Positions 10,265 to 22,967 are shown, numbered from the stretch's first letter. The stretch: 64,000 nucleotides of DNA from Anisus vortex (GCA_949126835.1 OX421505.1:8626587-8690586); one strand, 5' to 3'. Notes: generated by a model from the letters alone, not told the origin. Made by a program: numbers and translations.

Positions 10265-11610
10265 ACCGCCAGCACCAAATAACCTTTCTATACCTGACTA
10301 CAAGATGTAAATCTTGATTTTGTTCCTTCAAATTTCAACCTTTGTGTACGCTTTTATCTTGGACAGTTTTTCAGTGTTATAATTTACATTCTACGTAATC
10401 CACAGTCAGTGTTGACGGTTTACATTTCATAAAACTGCAATTCCACCCATGTCCGTTTTTTTTTTTTATAAAACAATAATCCATTCCATTTTCCCCACCT
10501 GGTTACCTCAAAGCTTGTCTGCAGACAGGACAAAAACAACAACAAACAAATATAATTAAATGTCAAGCTTGGCGTATTCTTGCCTATTGTTTTTAATATT
10601 AGTTTGTGGTTGTTTTTTTTAAATATTTTTATAAAAGCAATATGAAAGGAAGAAATAATATTTTTTGTTGTTATAATATATATGTGCTTTTTTTTTTTTT
10701 ACAAAATTTCTTTAATTCAATATAGGATTTCTAAAGTGTTTTGACACATAATATTTTTTACCCATTCATAAACAAATTATAGATAGAATAAAAATAAAAT
10801 ATTATAGACGAACACATCACATAACAAAAAAGGTGAAGTCTAAACGAGATTTTATAAACAAATTACGTCGAACTCATTGATATGCATAATTCGTATTTAA
10901 CCACAATCAAGCCTCGTTTTTTTTTCATTGTATTCGGTTTTCGTTTAGTTTTGTATTTAACCAAAATCTAAACTCGTTTTTTTCCTTGTTAGTTTCGTAT
11001 TTCGTCGATTTTGTGAGTATGTATGTGCACAAAAAAATATTCTGTCCTTGTTTCGGTCGATAGCCTTAGTTCTCGTTAACTCTGATGATGGTCCTGGTTC
11101 TTAAAAGACTAATCCTAGGTATCATATAGATGGGAGGAGGGGGGGGGGAGGGGTCCTCCTTGCAAAGAATATATCTGCATATCACTCCCATTTTTTTTTC
11201 TCTTTTTTCATAGTTTTCCATAAGCTGAAAAAAAGGTCTTCGGAGAAATAATGTCATGTTACTTGTATATTCATTGGATTTATTTATTAAATATTACATT
11301 ATTTTCTTGCGTATTTAGTATTAAACACTTGACTTGTTTTCTTTTTGAAGTGTTCAGAGCAAATGATATGTATAGTGCGTTGATTCATGTACATTTAATT
11401 GCCTCGGTTTGCGTCGGTTTCGGATTACGCCAATAGTTCTCGGACGAATTATCCCCCCCCCCCCTCCAAAAAAAAAAAACCGAGGTTTGACTGTAACTTA
11501 TTATAATATCAATAACAGTGACTTTTTTTTTTCTTTTTTGTTCTATGTTATAGACACACCTTCTATATTTGATGATTATAGATTATTACATTTGATCGTA
11601 ATTAGCGTCT
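10265..11610. other. no gene; AT-rich with homopolymers
   Basis: Long T and A runs, and G/C runs near 11130-11150 and 11452-11465. The open frames here cross these runs and have no recognisable domain. Confidence 0.5.
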
Positions 11611-11611
11611 A

Positions 11612-11830
11612 GTCTTAAATTTTGATTAGTGCTTTAAATGTTAAGATTTAGTTTTTCCTCGTTGGCTCGGGCCATTCATCCCTTTTCTGGACCCCCACTC
11701 TGTAATCAACAGAATATATTGACATTTCTTTCTTGCATTTTCCTATGCCTTATCGTATGTTATATATTTCAGACGCCCCTTCCATAAAGAAGATTATTGC
11801 GTCCTACGCTCATCCTAAGTATCGGTATAA
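11612..11830 (-). repeat. two decayed family B fragments
   Basis: 11612-11690 matches the middle of family B (TTAGTGCTTTAAATG and GGCTCGGGCCATTCATCCC). 11768-11830 matches the 3' hairpin end (ATAAAGAAGATTATTGCGTCCTACGC). Both are antisense. Confidence 0.55.
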
Positions 11831-12413
11831 ATCTGTGTGTTTGTGGGGGGGGGTTCTGCAATTTATAATGACGGCCTTCCTTGCCTTCAATATGGTTAGT
11901 CGCACCCTTACTGGACACCGTTGGGACTATAAATACAAAACTACAACTTTCAATAAGGATTAGGATCAAATCGTTGAAGAATAACTGAAACTATACTAAA
12001 CTTATACAGAGGAAGATAAGATAATTACTTAATACAGTCTAGACAGAGACAGGGGAAAGCAACTCCCAAAGTGAATCTAAACTGTATGGATACGAGAAGA
12101 CATTTTACTAATAGGATTCTAAAAGTTGGACCGAAAGCCCATTGAAAAAATGGTAGAGGGGATGGATGCTTTCCTATTTGTGACCAGCTAAATCAAGCAT
12201 TATAAGATTTGGATTAAAATACCAACACACACAAAAACTGGATTACTAGAGCTGCAGAATTATCGAGTGGACGTAAGGGTGTAAAATAGCAATAATAATG
12301 AATACTTCTGTAGTGCATGTTTCCATTCTATTGAATATAGCGTGATCAGTGCGTATTTTTTCCATAATTAATTCAGTTGCAGTTGTTTGGGTTGGGGAAG
12401 GCAAAAGAACACC

Positions 12414-12956
12414 GGACAAAGGTCTACAAACACTGGACAAAGGTCTACAAACACTAGACAAAGGTCTACAAACACTGGACAAAGGTCTACAAACACTGGA
12501 CAAAGGTCTACAAACACTGGACAAAGGTCTACATACACTGGACAAAGGTCTACAAACACTGGACAAAGGTCTACAAACACTGGACAAAGGTCTACAAACA
12601 CTGGACAAAGGTCTACAAACACTGGACAAAGGTTTACAAACACTGGACAAAGGTCTACAAACACTAGACAAAGGTCTACAAACACTGGACAAAGGTCTAC
12701 AAACACTGGACAAAGGTCTACAAACACTGGACAAAGGTCTACAAACACTGGACAAAGGTCTACAAACACTGGACAAAGGTCTACAAACACTGGAAAAAGG
12801 TCTACAAACACTGGACAAAGGTCTACAAACACTGGGCAAAGGTCTACAAACACTGGACAAAGGTCTACAAACACTGGACAAAGGTCTACAAACACTGGAC
12901 AAAGGTCTACAAACACTGGACAAAGGTCTACAATCACTGAACAAAGGTCTACAAAA
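12414..12956. repeat. 21-bp minisatellite, about 26 copies
   Basis: Unit GGACAAAGGTCTACAAACACT, nearly uniform with scattered single-base variants. Because 21 is a multiple of three and several frames lack stops, long open frames appear on both strands (7-residue repeats such as TLDKGLQ and FVDLCPV). They are a by-product of the repeat and not evidence of a protein. Confidence 0.95.
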
Positions 12957-12957
12957 T

Positions 12958-13150
12958 CTTCATGAAGGCCTTTTTTTGTATCACAATTTCTTAGTGTCTG
13001 GGGCAAGCTGTTCCAGAATGCAAGTGTGGCAGATTTCAAATTGGCGCCCTCAAAAAGAGTTATTTTTGTGCCCGACGATACTGGGAACCTTAATGTAAAA
13101 AAAATAATGTGATGTTGAACACAGGCCCTTTGATGGCAAATATTTCGTAA
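12958..13150 (-). pseudogene. LINE ORF2 C-terminal fragment (CR1/Jockey-like)
   Basis: The minus strand encodes a short stretch around FWNSLPQTLRNC preceded by GANLKSATLA. This resembles the conserved end of many CR1/Jockey-type non-LTR retrotransposon proteins, where a W/F-WNSLP-LR motif follows reverse transcriptase. Only about 50 residues are recognisable, and the frame runs straight into the 21-bp minisatellite, so it is a broken fragment. The family assignment is by motif memory only. Confidence 0.5.
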
Positions 13151-13299
13151 TGTCAAGATAGAGTATAGGTCCTATAAGAAGGTTTGGTCCTTGTCTTTGA
13201 AAGAATAGAAGTAAAGTTGTCTAGAACCTGAATATTAACAGTGCGCTGTAAATGTTGTGATATTTATAGATTTTTTGCATTGGAATAGAACATAAACAT

Positions 13300-13463
13300 C
13301 TCAAAAGAAAGACAGAGAAAAAGAGAGAGATAGAGAGAAGGAACAAAAGGAATCGAGTGCGAGTTTAGGAGAGTGGGAGACAGAACGTAAGAGAGTTTGA
13401 GGTACGGAGAGTAAGGGAGATCGGAAGAGATGTATTGGGACAAAAATGAGAGGTATATAAAAG

Positions 13464-13503
<40 letters not shown>

Positions 13504-14330
13504 CGGAATGGAGAAAGAGGGAGGATAAGATTAATAGATTGCAAAGAGAGTGAGAGAAAGAGACAGGGAAGAAGATTGAGAAAATAAAAGAGATAATAGG
13601 AAAAGGGAGAATGGAGGAAGAGTGAAGAGAAAATAGAAAGAATGTAAAAGAAGAATTAGAGCATGAGATAATAAAACCCATAAAAGGAAAGAGATATGGA
13701 GTACATGGAAGAGAGAGAGAGAGAGAGTTCTAAAGATAGGGAGAAAATAAAAGAAAACGAAAAATCTCGACAACTAAATACATCAGCACGGTTTTCACTC
13801 CAGGCGTGACCTTCGCCTCTCCATCCCATAAGTCAACAAATATTAGACTTTTTTTTGTCAAACCCGCCCTTCCCTTCCCGCCTAATTCCATAACGCAATT
13901 AATGGGGTGGGGACGCAGTCTGGTAAAAATACATGAAATCATACAGATAAAATAGAATACGGGTGTGAACGATGGAAGAGAGAAATAGGCAGAGAGAGAG
14001 AGAGAGAGAGCGTTGAAGGAAGGGTGAGTAGAGCGGAAGAGTGAGGGAAGAAAAGAAATGTAGTGTGAGTAAACGAGAGTAGCGGACGTGGAAGGAGGAT
14101 TAGTAAGTGACCGGGTTGGGGGGGGGGTAGTTTGTTAGGGAGAGTGAACTTGGGACAGTAAGAAAGTGAGATTTAGCAAGAGTAAGTAAGAGACGGAGAC
14201 TAAGAGGGGCCTAAGGGAGGGGGATTAAGGGATGTTGAATTAGGGAGGAAGAGTAAAAGGTCGATGATTGAGAGTTAGGAAGAAACTGTAATGGGAGGAA
14301 GAAAGGAAAAGGGAGGACTATGCATTTTAT
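13300..14330. repeat. purine-rich tract with (GA)n microsatellites
   Basis: About 1 kb in which the plus strand is strongly enriched in A and G, with pure (GA)n blocks near 13468-13500, 13710-13730 and 13990-14010. The serine/leucine-rich minus-strand open frames follow from this composition. Confidence 0.85.
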
Positions 14331-14734
14331 TTATTATATAGTGCATCTCTCCAGGGTAATAATAATAATAATAATAATAATGAAGCTTATATAGCGCATA
14401 TCCCGCAATCAGTTCTATGCGCTTAACAATTACATCTACAATTACAATTACAATTACAATTACAATTACGTTTACAAGGCGGGAGAGAAGATTGCGGCAT
14501 GTTTCATTGTTATGGACACTCGATTTAGAAGTACAATGATTAAGCCAAGGCGCTAACTGTAGTTAAAGTATCTAGACATTTTCATTACGACTGTTGTATT
14601 ACTGTAAGGTATCTTTAGGTCTAGCCAGTAATAATGATCATTCAAAAAAAATGTGTTTAATCATAAAACATCGATGCATATAATATATGTATATATGTAT
14701 ATTTATAAAATAGACTGTGTGGGTGCTCTTTCAA
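14330..14734. other. spacer with short tandem repeats
   Basis: (TAA)n at 14357-14382 and (AATTAC)n at about 14431-14470. No gene seen. Confidence 0.6.
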
Positions 14735-15195
14735 TCATATTAGTTAATTTAAATACACTTGACCTTATTTTCTCATATTATACTTTAGCGATTTAACTTC
14801 TGACATGTGTCTTCGCTAGCTAAGTGGTTTACGTATCGGACTGCCATACGGGCTACCCGGGATCGATTCTCCAGTTAGTCTTATACCTTTTTTTTCTACT
14901 TTTTTTTTCAATTACTATTAATATTGCTATTATTATTACTTATTATTTTTAAAAAAAAAAAGGATTGTAAATCTACGAGCATCACCGGGCAATTTAGATT
15001 TTTGTTAAATAAAAAAAAATTGTACCCAATAATATACTTTTTTAAAATTACTTTCTAAAAAGTTTTCAGTAAAAAAAATGTTTTTAAATTATTAGAGCTG
15101 TAGCTTTCTGTTCTTTGTTGTCTGTAAAAGTTGAATCGGTAGTTTATATAGGCCTGTTTTATTTTTCACCGGGCAACGCTGGGCAATTTAGCTTG
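14735..15195 (+). repeat. Helitron-like repeat family G with tRNA-like segment
   Basis: The 3' end has an imperfect hairpin (CACCGGGCAACGCTGGGC) about 10 bases before TTAGCTTG, the layout of a Helitron terminus, although the last bases are CTTG and not CTRR. At 14810-14874 a tRNA-like segment shows an A-box-like TAGCTAAGTGG and a B-box-like GGATCGATTCT. Copies end at 8894 and 33012. Confidence 0.5.
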
Positions 15196-16284
15196 TATGA
15201 TAGATACATATATTATATATATTTATACATACATACTAACAGGCATGTATGCACATTAGAAGTCACTCACACGCATGCACACATATAGAAATGCATTCAT
15301 ACATAAGTGGAGAAACATACAGGTCCATTTACATAAGCAGACCTTAATTTGAAATTATACCATCTAAAAATTTAACTTTTTTTTTATTTTACTATAGATC
15401 TAGATCTTCCTACAACCCCATTACTCCCAATTGTATCTCTTCATTTTTTTTTTTCATTCATAACAATCTTGAATTTGCTGCTGCGCGGAATTAGAATAAT
15501 TTAACATCCAACGTGAACCTTCTTTAAAATCTTTAATTTGATCTCCACGGAGCTGCGTCTTGTAGATTTTTTTGACTTTTTATCTATTTGGGATTAGATC
15601 TACATCATTTTCTCAATCTGCATTCAGACCGAATGGCAAACATTTGTGCGCGTGTGTGTGTTCCATGACCAAGCGACCTCATTTCTAACGAGAACTATTT
15701 CCGGATAAAGGAGATTCTTAATTCTCTCCCTTTTCTTGATGTGTACATGTCTGACCCCAAATGTCGCTTCCGGTTGTTGTCTTACTGTTCAAGAGGAGCC
15801 GCAGTGTCTGGTCCGATCTATCGGAGATCATGAATGCTGGCTAGGGTGAAATGTAGATCTGAAATGCTGAGCATGCACTATTTAGAAAAAAAAAACTTTC
15901 TGAAGAAAAAAAAATAAAAGACCACTTTTTTTTCTGGGGTTGCGTCATTTACAGTGTTAAAGTATGTGACTTAAGTTAGTCTACCATAGCCCAGGCAGCC
16001 ATCAGTTATTTCAAAAATCGACTGGTAACATTGTCAATTTGTAGGCATTATAATACAAATTAAAAAATAACTTGTATGGACCTAAATATATTTTTGTTGT
16101 TGTGTATACAACTTGAACGACAAAAACAAAATAGGCTTTGGTAATCGGAACAGAGATATATGCATAATTTAAAAGGCCCTAATTACCATATTTCTGATAG
16201 GGGGACTAGCAGACCAAAAAAAATGAGAGATAGAAAGAGAGAGATAGAGAGAGAAATAGAGAGAGAGAGAGAGAAAATGCAGAA
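15196..16284. other. no gene seen
   Basis: AT-rich with TA and CA microsatellites (15200-15300) and a short (GA)n run near 16225-16275. No coding or RNA signal found. Confidence 0.5.
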
Positions 16285-16347
16285 AATGATTGCGTCCTAC
16301 GCTTATCAGGGTTGTGAATCTAGTCTGGCATTTCGAATAGTGTTTTA
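16285..16347 (-). repeat. family B fragment
   Basis: Antisense piece containing GATTGCGTCCTACGCTTATC and the following GTCTGGCATTT...AGTGTTTTAAA stretch. Confidence 0.55.
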
Positions 16348-16349
16348 AA

Positions 16350-17140
16350 ATGAGCATGTATCATTTATTATTTCTCCTAACAAGTTAGCATTTTTTGTTG
16401 TTGATGTTGTTGTTGTTTTGTTAAATGTCTTCCAATAATAAAATAGTTTATATTTATTAATGTCTTTTTCTTTGGTACTCTTAAAAACATTTGGCTCATT
16501 TCTCGATGGAAAGGCAAACTCCATTGGGATTTCCAGTTTTTGTAATTCATTGAATAAATGATTCTTTATTCATTTTGATGGCAATTATGGCCGAATTTCA
16601 CATTTTGCATGTGTCTTTACAAAAAATACAATGCTGAAGAAGCGAAACGATGAAGTAGATGGACATTTTTTTTTATTGAAATGGAAAATGCAACCAACAT
16701 TAGAGAAGCTAGCAGTTACAGCGGACCGTGAATTATCTAATAATACAATAGGATAAACTTCTATATATTTAGAAATGCACCCAAAAAAATCTATTATAAC
16801 AATCCGAACAACATATATTGATGAAAACAACAAAATAATCGAATTAAAAGTTTCAAACGCATTGAGATAAAAAAAAATATTCCTGTTTTGTTCCGTCTAT
16901 CAGGAACTTATTCATGTGGATGTTTTTATTTCAAGGATTAGATTCGTGGGGCGTAGAGTGCGTTATCACAACAAAACACGAAAACCAAGTTATGATATTT
17001 TTAAATTTATTATATCTGTATCAGGTCACTTCTTCTCAACCAATGCTAATGTTTTCTTCAGGGCACGTTACGATTGCAATAAAAGTTGCGAACGGAGGTT
17101 TTAACAACAACAACAACAAAATTGTATGTGTCTTATTTTA
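16350..17140. other. no gene seen
   Basis: AT-rich spacer with small (TTG)n and (AAC)n runs. Short open frames lack recognisable domains. Confidence 0.5.
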
Positions 17141-17146
17141 TATGTT

Positions 17147-17290
17147 ACAGACGCCCATACTATAAGGAAGATTATTGCGTCCTACGTGGTCCAAGTTTAG
17201 TCGCAATTTTATTAGTGTTTTAAATGATGTTACGTTACTGCTTTTCCTAGTTTGTTCAGGCAACCCATTCCATGCCCGAATGCAACAAAA
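17147..17290 (-). repeat. family B copy
   Basis: Antisense. It runs from the hairpin end (ACAGACGCCCATACTATAAG) through TTAGTGTTTTAAATGATGTTA to GTTCAGGCAACCCATTCCA. A 28-bp minisatellite starts about 40 bp further on. Confidence 0.65.
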
Positions 17291-17331
17291 CTATTTACAA
17301 GGTCCGTAGAAACAACAAGATACTACTCTTC

Positions 17332-17945
17332 ATTTCTTCCAAAGAACTGTCCAGTCTGCCGCCGTTCCAACGAACTGTCTGTTCTGCCGCTTTTCCAACG
17401 AACTCTTCGTTCTGTAGCTGTGTCGTTCTGTAGCTGTTCCAACGAACCGTCCGTTCTGCCGCTGTTCCAACAAACTATCCAGCCTGCCGCCGTTCCAACG
17501 AACTGTCCAGTCTGCCGCTGTTACAACGAACTGTCCAGTCTGCCGCTATTCCAACGAACTGTCCAGTCTGTCGCTGTTCCAACGAACTGTCCAGTCTGCC
17601 GCTGTTACAACGAACTGTCCAGTCTGCCGCTATTCCAACGAACTGTCCTGTCTGTCGCTGTTCCAACGAACTGTCCAGTCTGTCACTGTTCCAACGAACT
17701 GTCCAGTCTGTCACTGTTCCAACGAACTGTCCAGTCTGCCGCTGTTCCAACGAACTGTCCAGTCTGCCGCTGTTCCAACGAACTGTCCAGTCTGCCGCTG
17801 TTCTAACGAACTGTCCAGTCTGCCGCTGTTCCAACGAACTGTCCAGTCTGCCGCTGTTCCAACGAACTGTCCAGTCTGCCGCTGTTCCAACGAACTGTCC
17901 AGTCTGCCGCTGTTCCAACGAACTGTCCAGTCTGTCGCTGATTCT
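17332..17945. repeat. 28-bp minisatellite, about 22 copies
   Basis: Unit GTTCCAACGAACTGTCCAGTC plus TGCCGCT. Units at the left are diverged and those at the right almost uniform. 28 is not a multiple of three, so the reading phase rotates and the open frames on both strands are artefacts. Confidence 0.95.
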
Positions 17946-18263
17946 TAAACGGTGCCATCCTCAAACAAGTCGCATCTTTTATTTATTATTTGTCAATGGC
18001 ATTAATTTACCCTTTCAGCGTCAATGTGTCAATCTTAATATTGAAGTCTACTGTCTAACAAGTATTTCAGTTTATATCAGAGGAGTGGCTAAGTAAAAAG
18101 GAGGGTGGTAGGAACATACCTCCCCACGAGCCAAGGTAAAGGGGACGCCTGAATGAGCTTACAGCACTACATTTAATGAAAATGTGATTAAATCGTAAGG
18201 GGTAGGGGCACCAATTGTATACTCCCTTCCCTGGCGTGAAAAAAAAATATTCTTGATCTAACT

Positions 18264-18433
18264 CAGGTGTCGGCATCCTTTTGATAATACTGTGCCAAAA
18301 TGGGATTTCTAATTTATTCAGCGTGCCCACAGACTAAAAGTAATCCTGCTTTGACACTCGCTTTCATACTTTTTCCAGATTCTTCCGATTCTTTTCCAAG
18401 CGAAGCACGCGTCCCGTAGGTTGCCAACCTCTG
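18264..18433. mobile_element. 170-bp hAT-type miniature element (family D)
   Basis: Ends CAGGTGTCGGCATCC and, on the other strand, CAGAGGTTGGCAACC. The flanks ATCTAACT (18256-18263) and CTCTAACT (18434-18441) match at 7 of 8 bases, a hAT-size duplication. Related copies lie at 7925-8092, 31956-32147, 37535-37654 and 59896-60093. Confidence 0.7.
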
Positions 18434-18467
18434 CTCTAACTAATATTATTGTACCCGTCACAAACAC

Positions 18468-18530
18468 CACAATATGCGTGGGTCGCAATAACCTTCTGAT
18501 TAGAAGAGGCGTCTATAACATATAAGATAA
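18468..18530 (+). repeat. family B 3' fragment
   Basis: Sense fragment with ATGCGTGGGTCGCAATAACC, hairpin TTCTGATTAGAAG, GGCGTCTATAA and a decayed ATAAGATAATA tail. Confidence 0.5.
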
Positions 18531-18821
18531 TATATTGATAGAGTCATATTTTAATGAACACCTGTTTAATAAAGTTTTTCAAGTGAAAATAATGGAGTGC
18601 TTTGTCCTGACGTGGGCCAGGTGGTGTGCTATGCATGTGAATGTATTAACCTGAAAGTCCAATTACAAAGAACACATGTTTTAATAGGTAATATGTAGGC
18701 TTAGCTTATATTAACAGATTTTTAATAATAATAAAAAAAGACTATTTAAATAATGGATATATCCATGCTCTTAAGTTTGGCATGCTCAATGAGGTTTCAA
18801 TCTACAGTACAGTTGTTGATG

Positions 18822-18902
18822 TTAACCCTTACAGTCCCGGGCGCGTATATAGCGGAACTCAAGGCAGCATAGATAGAAGTAGGTCGGTACGGGAAGGGTT
18901 AA
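18822..18902. mobile_element. 81-bp TTAA miniature element, copy 1
   Basis: Begins TTAACCCTTACAGTCCCGGG and ends GGTCGGTACGGGAAGGGTTAA. The ends are inverted repeats (TTAACCCTT), with TTAA at each boundary acting as a target duplication of the piggyBac or Kolobok type. It is non-coding. Copies 2 and 3 are at 43359-43439 and 63002-63082, exactly the same length and orientation. Confidence 0.75.
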
Positions 18903-19924
18903 GACGTCATTATCATAATCATCATCATCATATCCGTGACTTTCGTGGTGAGGGTGCTACGCCGGTACGCGTAACCAGATTTCTCCATTCGTCCCAGTCA
19001 GAAGCCTTTTTACGCAAAAGCGTATCAAGAGGTAATTCGGTTCACTCTTGCAGGTTGTCCAACCAATTCTTTTTCTGGCGACATTTTTATGCGTGTTTCT
19101 TCCAAAGGGAGGGCTGAACTACTTTTGCGTGACAAACATTTACCAACTTTTTTCGAAAATTTAGTGCAGATTAAAAAGAAGAAAAAACGTTGAATTCAAG
19201 GGGTGGGGGGAGTACAGTTTTACTCATTCCCCCCCACACGCACACGTGGCTGCACTCCTGGTCTGAGCTCTATATACTCCCTTTCTCTTAGCTCGTACTG
19301 TCTGTCTGCTTGTTTGCTTGTAAAACTTTGCATCGATTTTTCGACCACTTCCCGTTGTCCAATTGAGCTGACACTTGGGCAGCAGACTTGTGGTGACTAA
19401 CAATACATTCAATCAAATTTTCAGTTAACAAAACTTAATTATACTATAATAAGGATTTTTTGGAAAATTTAACGCTTTATTTTGAATTCATGTTGAAAAT
19501 GCCGGTCCAACTTTTAATGGTTTTTCGTCACAAAGCTAGAAAAAAAAAAGGATGCCTAACGTCATCAAACTTTGCGCACTAGCTTTGTGAATGAAGGGAA
19601 AAAATAAATTCATGTTTACATTCGTGTCGTGTTTGTGTTCAAGCCCTACAAATGTTCACGGAAATCAGAAACTCGGTATTTAAAAAAAAATGAGGAATCG
19701 TTACAATTAGATATGTATTTGCCGTATTACAAAGAAAGGGAGTATGATAAAAGCGTGTTTTTTATGGGTTAGTTTTTTTATTATTTTAAAATTTAGTATT
19801 AATTTCTTACGGCAGATACTTAACGCATAAAAATGACAACAGAGAGAAACCCAGTAACAATACTAGAAATAAAACATACAAGTGATTCCTTACACAATGG
19901 GAGAAAAAAATTATGTAATATTCA
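18903..19924. other. no gene seen
   Basis: Unassigned AT-rich DNA with a few homopolymers. Small open frames show no domain. Confidence 0.5.
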
Positions 19925-19934
19925 CTTGTTCACC

Positions 19935-20185
19935 TCCAACACACCTGCTAAACCCCTCCCCCAACACACTTTCCACACACATCTAACACAAGTTAAACAC
20001 AGCTCCAACACACATCAAACACAAGACTACACACCTCTACAAAACACATCTAATACAAGACAAACACATCTCCAACACACATATAATACAAGACAAACAC
20101 ATCTCCAACACACAAATAACACAAGACAAAACACATCTCCAACAAAAATCAAACACAAGATCAACCACGAACATTCAACACACTT
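19935..20185. repeat. CA-rich imperfect minisatellite, about 33-bp unit
   Basis: Repeated AAGACAAACACATCTCCAAC plus ACACATATAATAC-type units between about 20020 and 20160, with looser copies on both sides. The threonine/histidine-rich open frame is a by-product. Confidence 0.75.
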
Positions 20186-21235
20186 TTACAATACGACAAC
20201 CCGCAATATGTTTTCGAATCTGCAATCATGTGGCTACCTCATTTAATGCCAACCCAACGCCAGAACGTCAACAAGGACATGTCTAATTTATGTCATCTCA
20301 TGCCTGGTCGCGTGCCCATAATTGTCAAAAAAAAAGTTTTGATGTTATTATTTGTCATTAATCGAAATATAACCATTAATTATTGATACCACACGCTCGT
20401 ATCAAGAGAGACAGAGAGAGAGGGGGGGAGAGAGGGAGTGATAGAGAGATAGAGAGAGAGATACAGAGAGAGAGACCTCAGTTTAGAAAAGGCACTAACA
20501 GTTTCTAATGTTTTCAAAAGTTCGCTATTTTTAAAGCAATGGGCGGAGTCGAGAGAGAAGTAAACGAATTGAATTAGAGCAAAAGAGGACCTAAACTCTT
20601 TGTATGTGATGTAATTGTACTTTTCTTTCTAAAAAAAAAACAACTCTTTACAGTTCAAGGCTTTCAGAACTGTCTTAACTGTCTTATGCCTAAAGACTCC
20701 AATTACATGTTTTCAACCGGGCTACTATGATGACTCAAACGAATGGATGGGAGTTTTTATTATGATGTCTTTTGAGACTGTTGGCCTTCTGTACCTTTTG
20801 AAGTCAGGATGATTTATAGTGCCATTGTATGATCTTTCTCGTGCCAGAGGCCAGCTTGTGGAGAAGAAGAGAAACGTGTAAATAAAACAGGGACTACAAG
20901 ATCCTTGCGCTATCTGGAAAGATATCTCGTGACCTTTGTCCTTGCCTTTTTTGTTGTTATTGTGTTTCCCTGTTATCTTTCAGAAAGCTGGAAACTGGAA
21001 CATTTTAGTGGGTGATACCAAAAGTACAAAACTATGAGCCAAATAAAAAAAATAAAGCTAAATTTGAGTGACATTGAAAAAGCTTAAAGCCCAATGTGTA
21101 AGAATTGCTTGACCAACAACTTAATTACTTTAGGAGGAATAAAATGTTTCAAGCCAAAATAAAACTATTTTTTTAGCCGAAAAGTAATTTAAGTTTAAGC
21201 CTAATAATGACTCTTTCAGCAATTAACTCTTATCC
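20186..21235. other. no gene seen
   Basis: A (GA)n block lies at 20405-20475; the rest is unassigned. No coding signal recognised. Confidence 0.5.
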
Positions 21236-21290
21236 TATCTTATCTTGAATGGTACAGACGCTCTTTCTATACAGAAGATTCCTGCCCTCT
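21236..21290 (-). repeat. family B 3' fragment
   Basis: TATCTTATCTTG tail followed by GGTACAGACGCTCTTTCTATACAGAAG, the antisense hairpin end of family B. Confidence 0.5.
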
Positions 21291-22069
21291 CTGCCTATTT
21301 TGTCCATCTGAGTATTTTAATATATTTTTTTCGCTGAATTAAATGCGTTATGTATTATTACTACTTTACTCTTTGCCCTTATGTCCTCTGGAGTTTCTAG
21401 GTTTAGTGATTTAACTATTGGTGTTACTCTTGTCAGTTGTGAATATGCGCTTGTGATGAGCGTTCGTTTAATACTGAAATACAAATAATAACAACCAAAG
21501 TCTACCCTAGAACTAACGAGAATTATCAACAACATTTACACGGCTCTGACCACTACGGGATTGTGGTCGTAACAATATATAAATATATATATATATATTT
21601 ATACGGTGCAGACAATACGAAAACAAAATCCTCCGCTGACTTGGGGAGGAGATGGGCGCCGTCAAGTCTACTTGGCCCACTTTCGTTAGCTCCTCTAATG
21701 ACTGTTAAAGTTAAGGGATTGCACAAGATCATGCACACCCGCTTCATGATAGCTACATAATATCTAGTCGAAGTGGTCGGCTTCTTTCTATAAGGGCAAG
21801 AACAGAGAGATTTAAGAACTCTTTTGTTCCACTGTCAGTAAGACTCTTTCAAAAGAATCACCTTTCAGCCAGGAAATACGATGGCTCAATAGCTGACTCC
21901 TAAATAATAGGCCTACTTTTTTTTTTCTTGTATGATAAATGGTATGATAGTGTGCGTGAATGTCTATTGTGTTTGAGTACAAATGGTTCTTTAATATTGT
22001 TTTAGGTATGCTGAAAAAACGGAATTTATGTAATCAAGTCAATTTTCCATTCATTTGGATCAATAAAGC

Positions 22070-22097
22070 AATCTTATCTTATCTTATCTTATCTTAT
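22070..22097. repeat. (TATCT)n microsatellite
   Basis: Four to five copies of CTTAT, the complement of the AAGAT tail of family B, about 50 bp before a SINE C hairpin end. Confidence 0.8.
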
Positions 22098-22147
22098 ATA
22101 TATATATATTGTTTAGAAATATGTATCCTATTTATAATATTGATAAG

Positions 22148-22288
22148 TTTTACGGAGGCTCCTTCTATATAGAAGATCATTACGTCCACTAGGCCCAAAA
22201 CTCATGCAGGGCGGCAGGGATCGGCCGGCGGCAGGGATAGAACCCGCGACGTTTTGGTTGACAGTCCGGTGAACTAACCGCTAGTATT
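22148..22288 (-). repeat. tRNA-derived SINE family C
   Basis: The minus strand starts with a tRNA-like head (AGCGGTTAGTTCACCGGACT, then a B-box-like GGTTCTATCCC), continues through GC-rich sequence and TTTTGGGCCTAGTGGACG, and ends in a hairpin CTTCTATATAGAAG followed by GAGCCTCCGTAAAA. That hairpin end is shared with family B. A better-preserved 5' end is at 35108-35265. Confidence 0.7.
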
Positions 22289-22967
22289 TGCGATATATTA
22301 GCAGGTCACGAAGAAGAAGGCAGTATTAAACTAACCGGGTCACTGCGAACACAGTTTTGAGAATCCTTGGTCTTTTATAACTCGGATATGACTTGTTTAA
22401 TAATAATCTTAGAATTTAATTAGGCTAATCATTTTTTTTTAAAACGACTATATACCAGATGTCGACGTTGGCTAAAGCTAAAAATAGTTGCCATAGAGTT
22501 GTGTTGAGTTAAATTTAGTAATATTAACCTTAATAATTTGTCCATACAACATTATAATATTGTGTATTCATGCATTAGAGTTTCTGGGGAGTTACCGCGT
22601 GAGAACTTGTATCCCTTGAGCCAACATTAATACAACTTTGTTGTTTTTTTTCTTGCAAGCGTGGGTCGTTAAGGGCTCGGTTGGATTTTAATCACTGGGA
22701 TTGAGTTTTTTTTTAATGGAGTCGCTTACATGTTTTTTTTTAGATTATAATTCGTTATATGAAACTTTGACTCTGTGTGTGTGAAATGTGTGTTTGTATG
22801 TGTGTGTGTGTGTGTGCACGTGAAAGCAAAGTATCCCTTACAAGCCAGTGAAGCTGCTTGCAGAAATTTCTGTCCGTACCCACAGTTTACTAGAAGATTG
22901 TGTGGAAAGAACATTGTCCAGCACGTTTTTACGGTTTTCTTAAATAAGTTCGAATGAACCATCAGAG
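22289..22967. other. no gene seen
   Basis: AT-rich; a (GT)n block at 22775-22817. No coding signal. Confidence 0.5.

Noticed and set aside
12246..13156. Long open frames on both strands (192-262 residues) over the 21-bp repeat
   Set aside because: They arise because a 21-bp unit preserves frame and lacks stops in several frames. No independent coding evidence, and both strands are equally open.
14810..14874. A functional tRNA gene
   Set aside because: A- and B-box-like segments exist, but I could not fit a clean cloverleaf with paired acceptor stem, and it lies in a dispersed repeat.
17252..17918. Cysteine-containing repeat frames (184 and 147 residues)
   Set aside because: The 28-bp unit rotates the reading phase and gives mock 28-residue periods on both strands.
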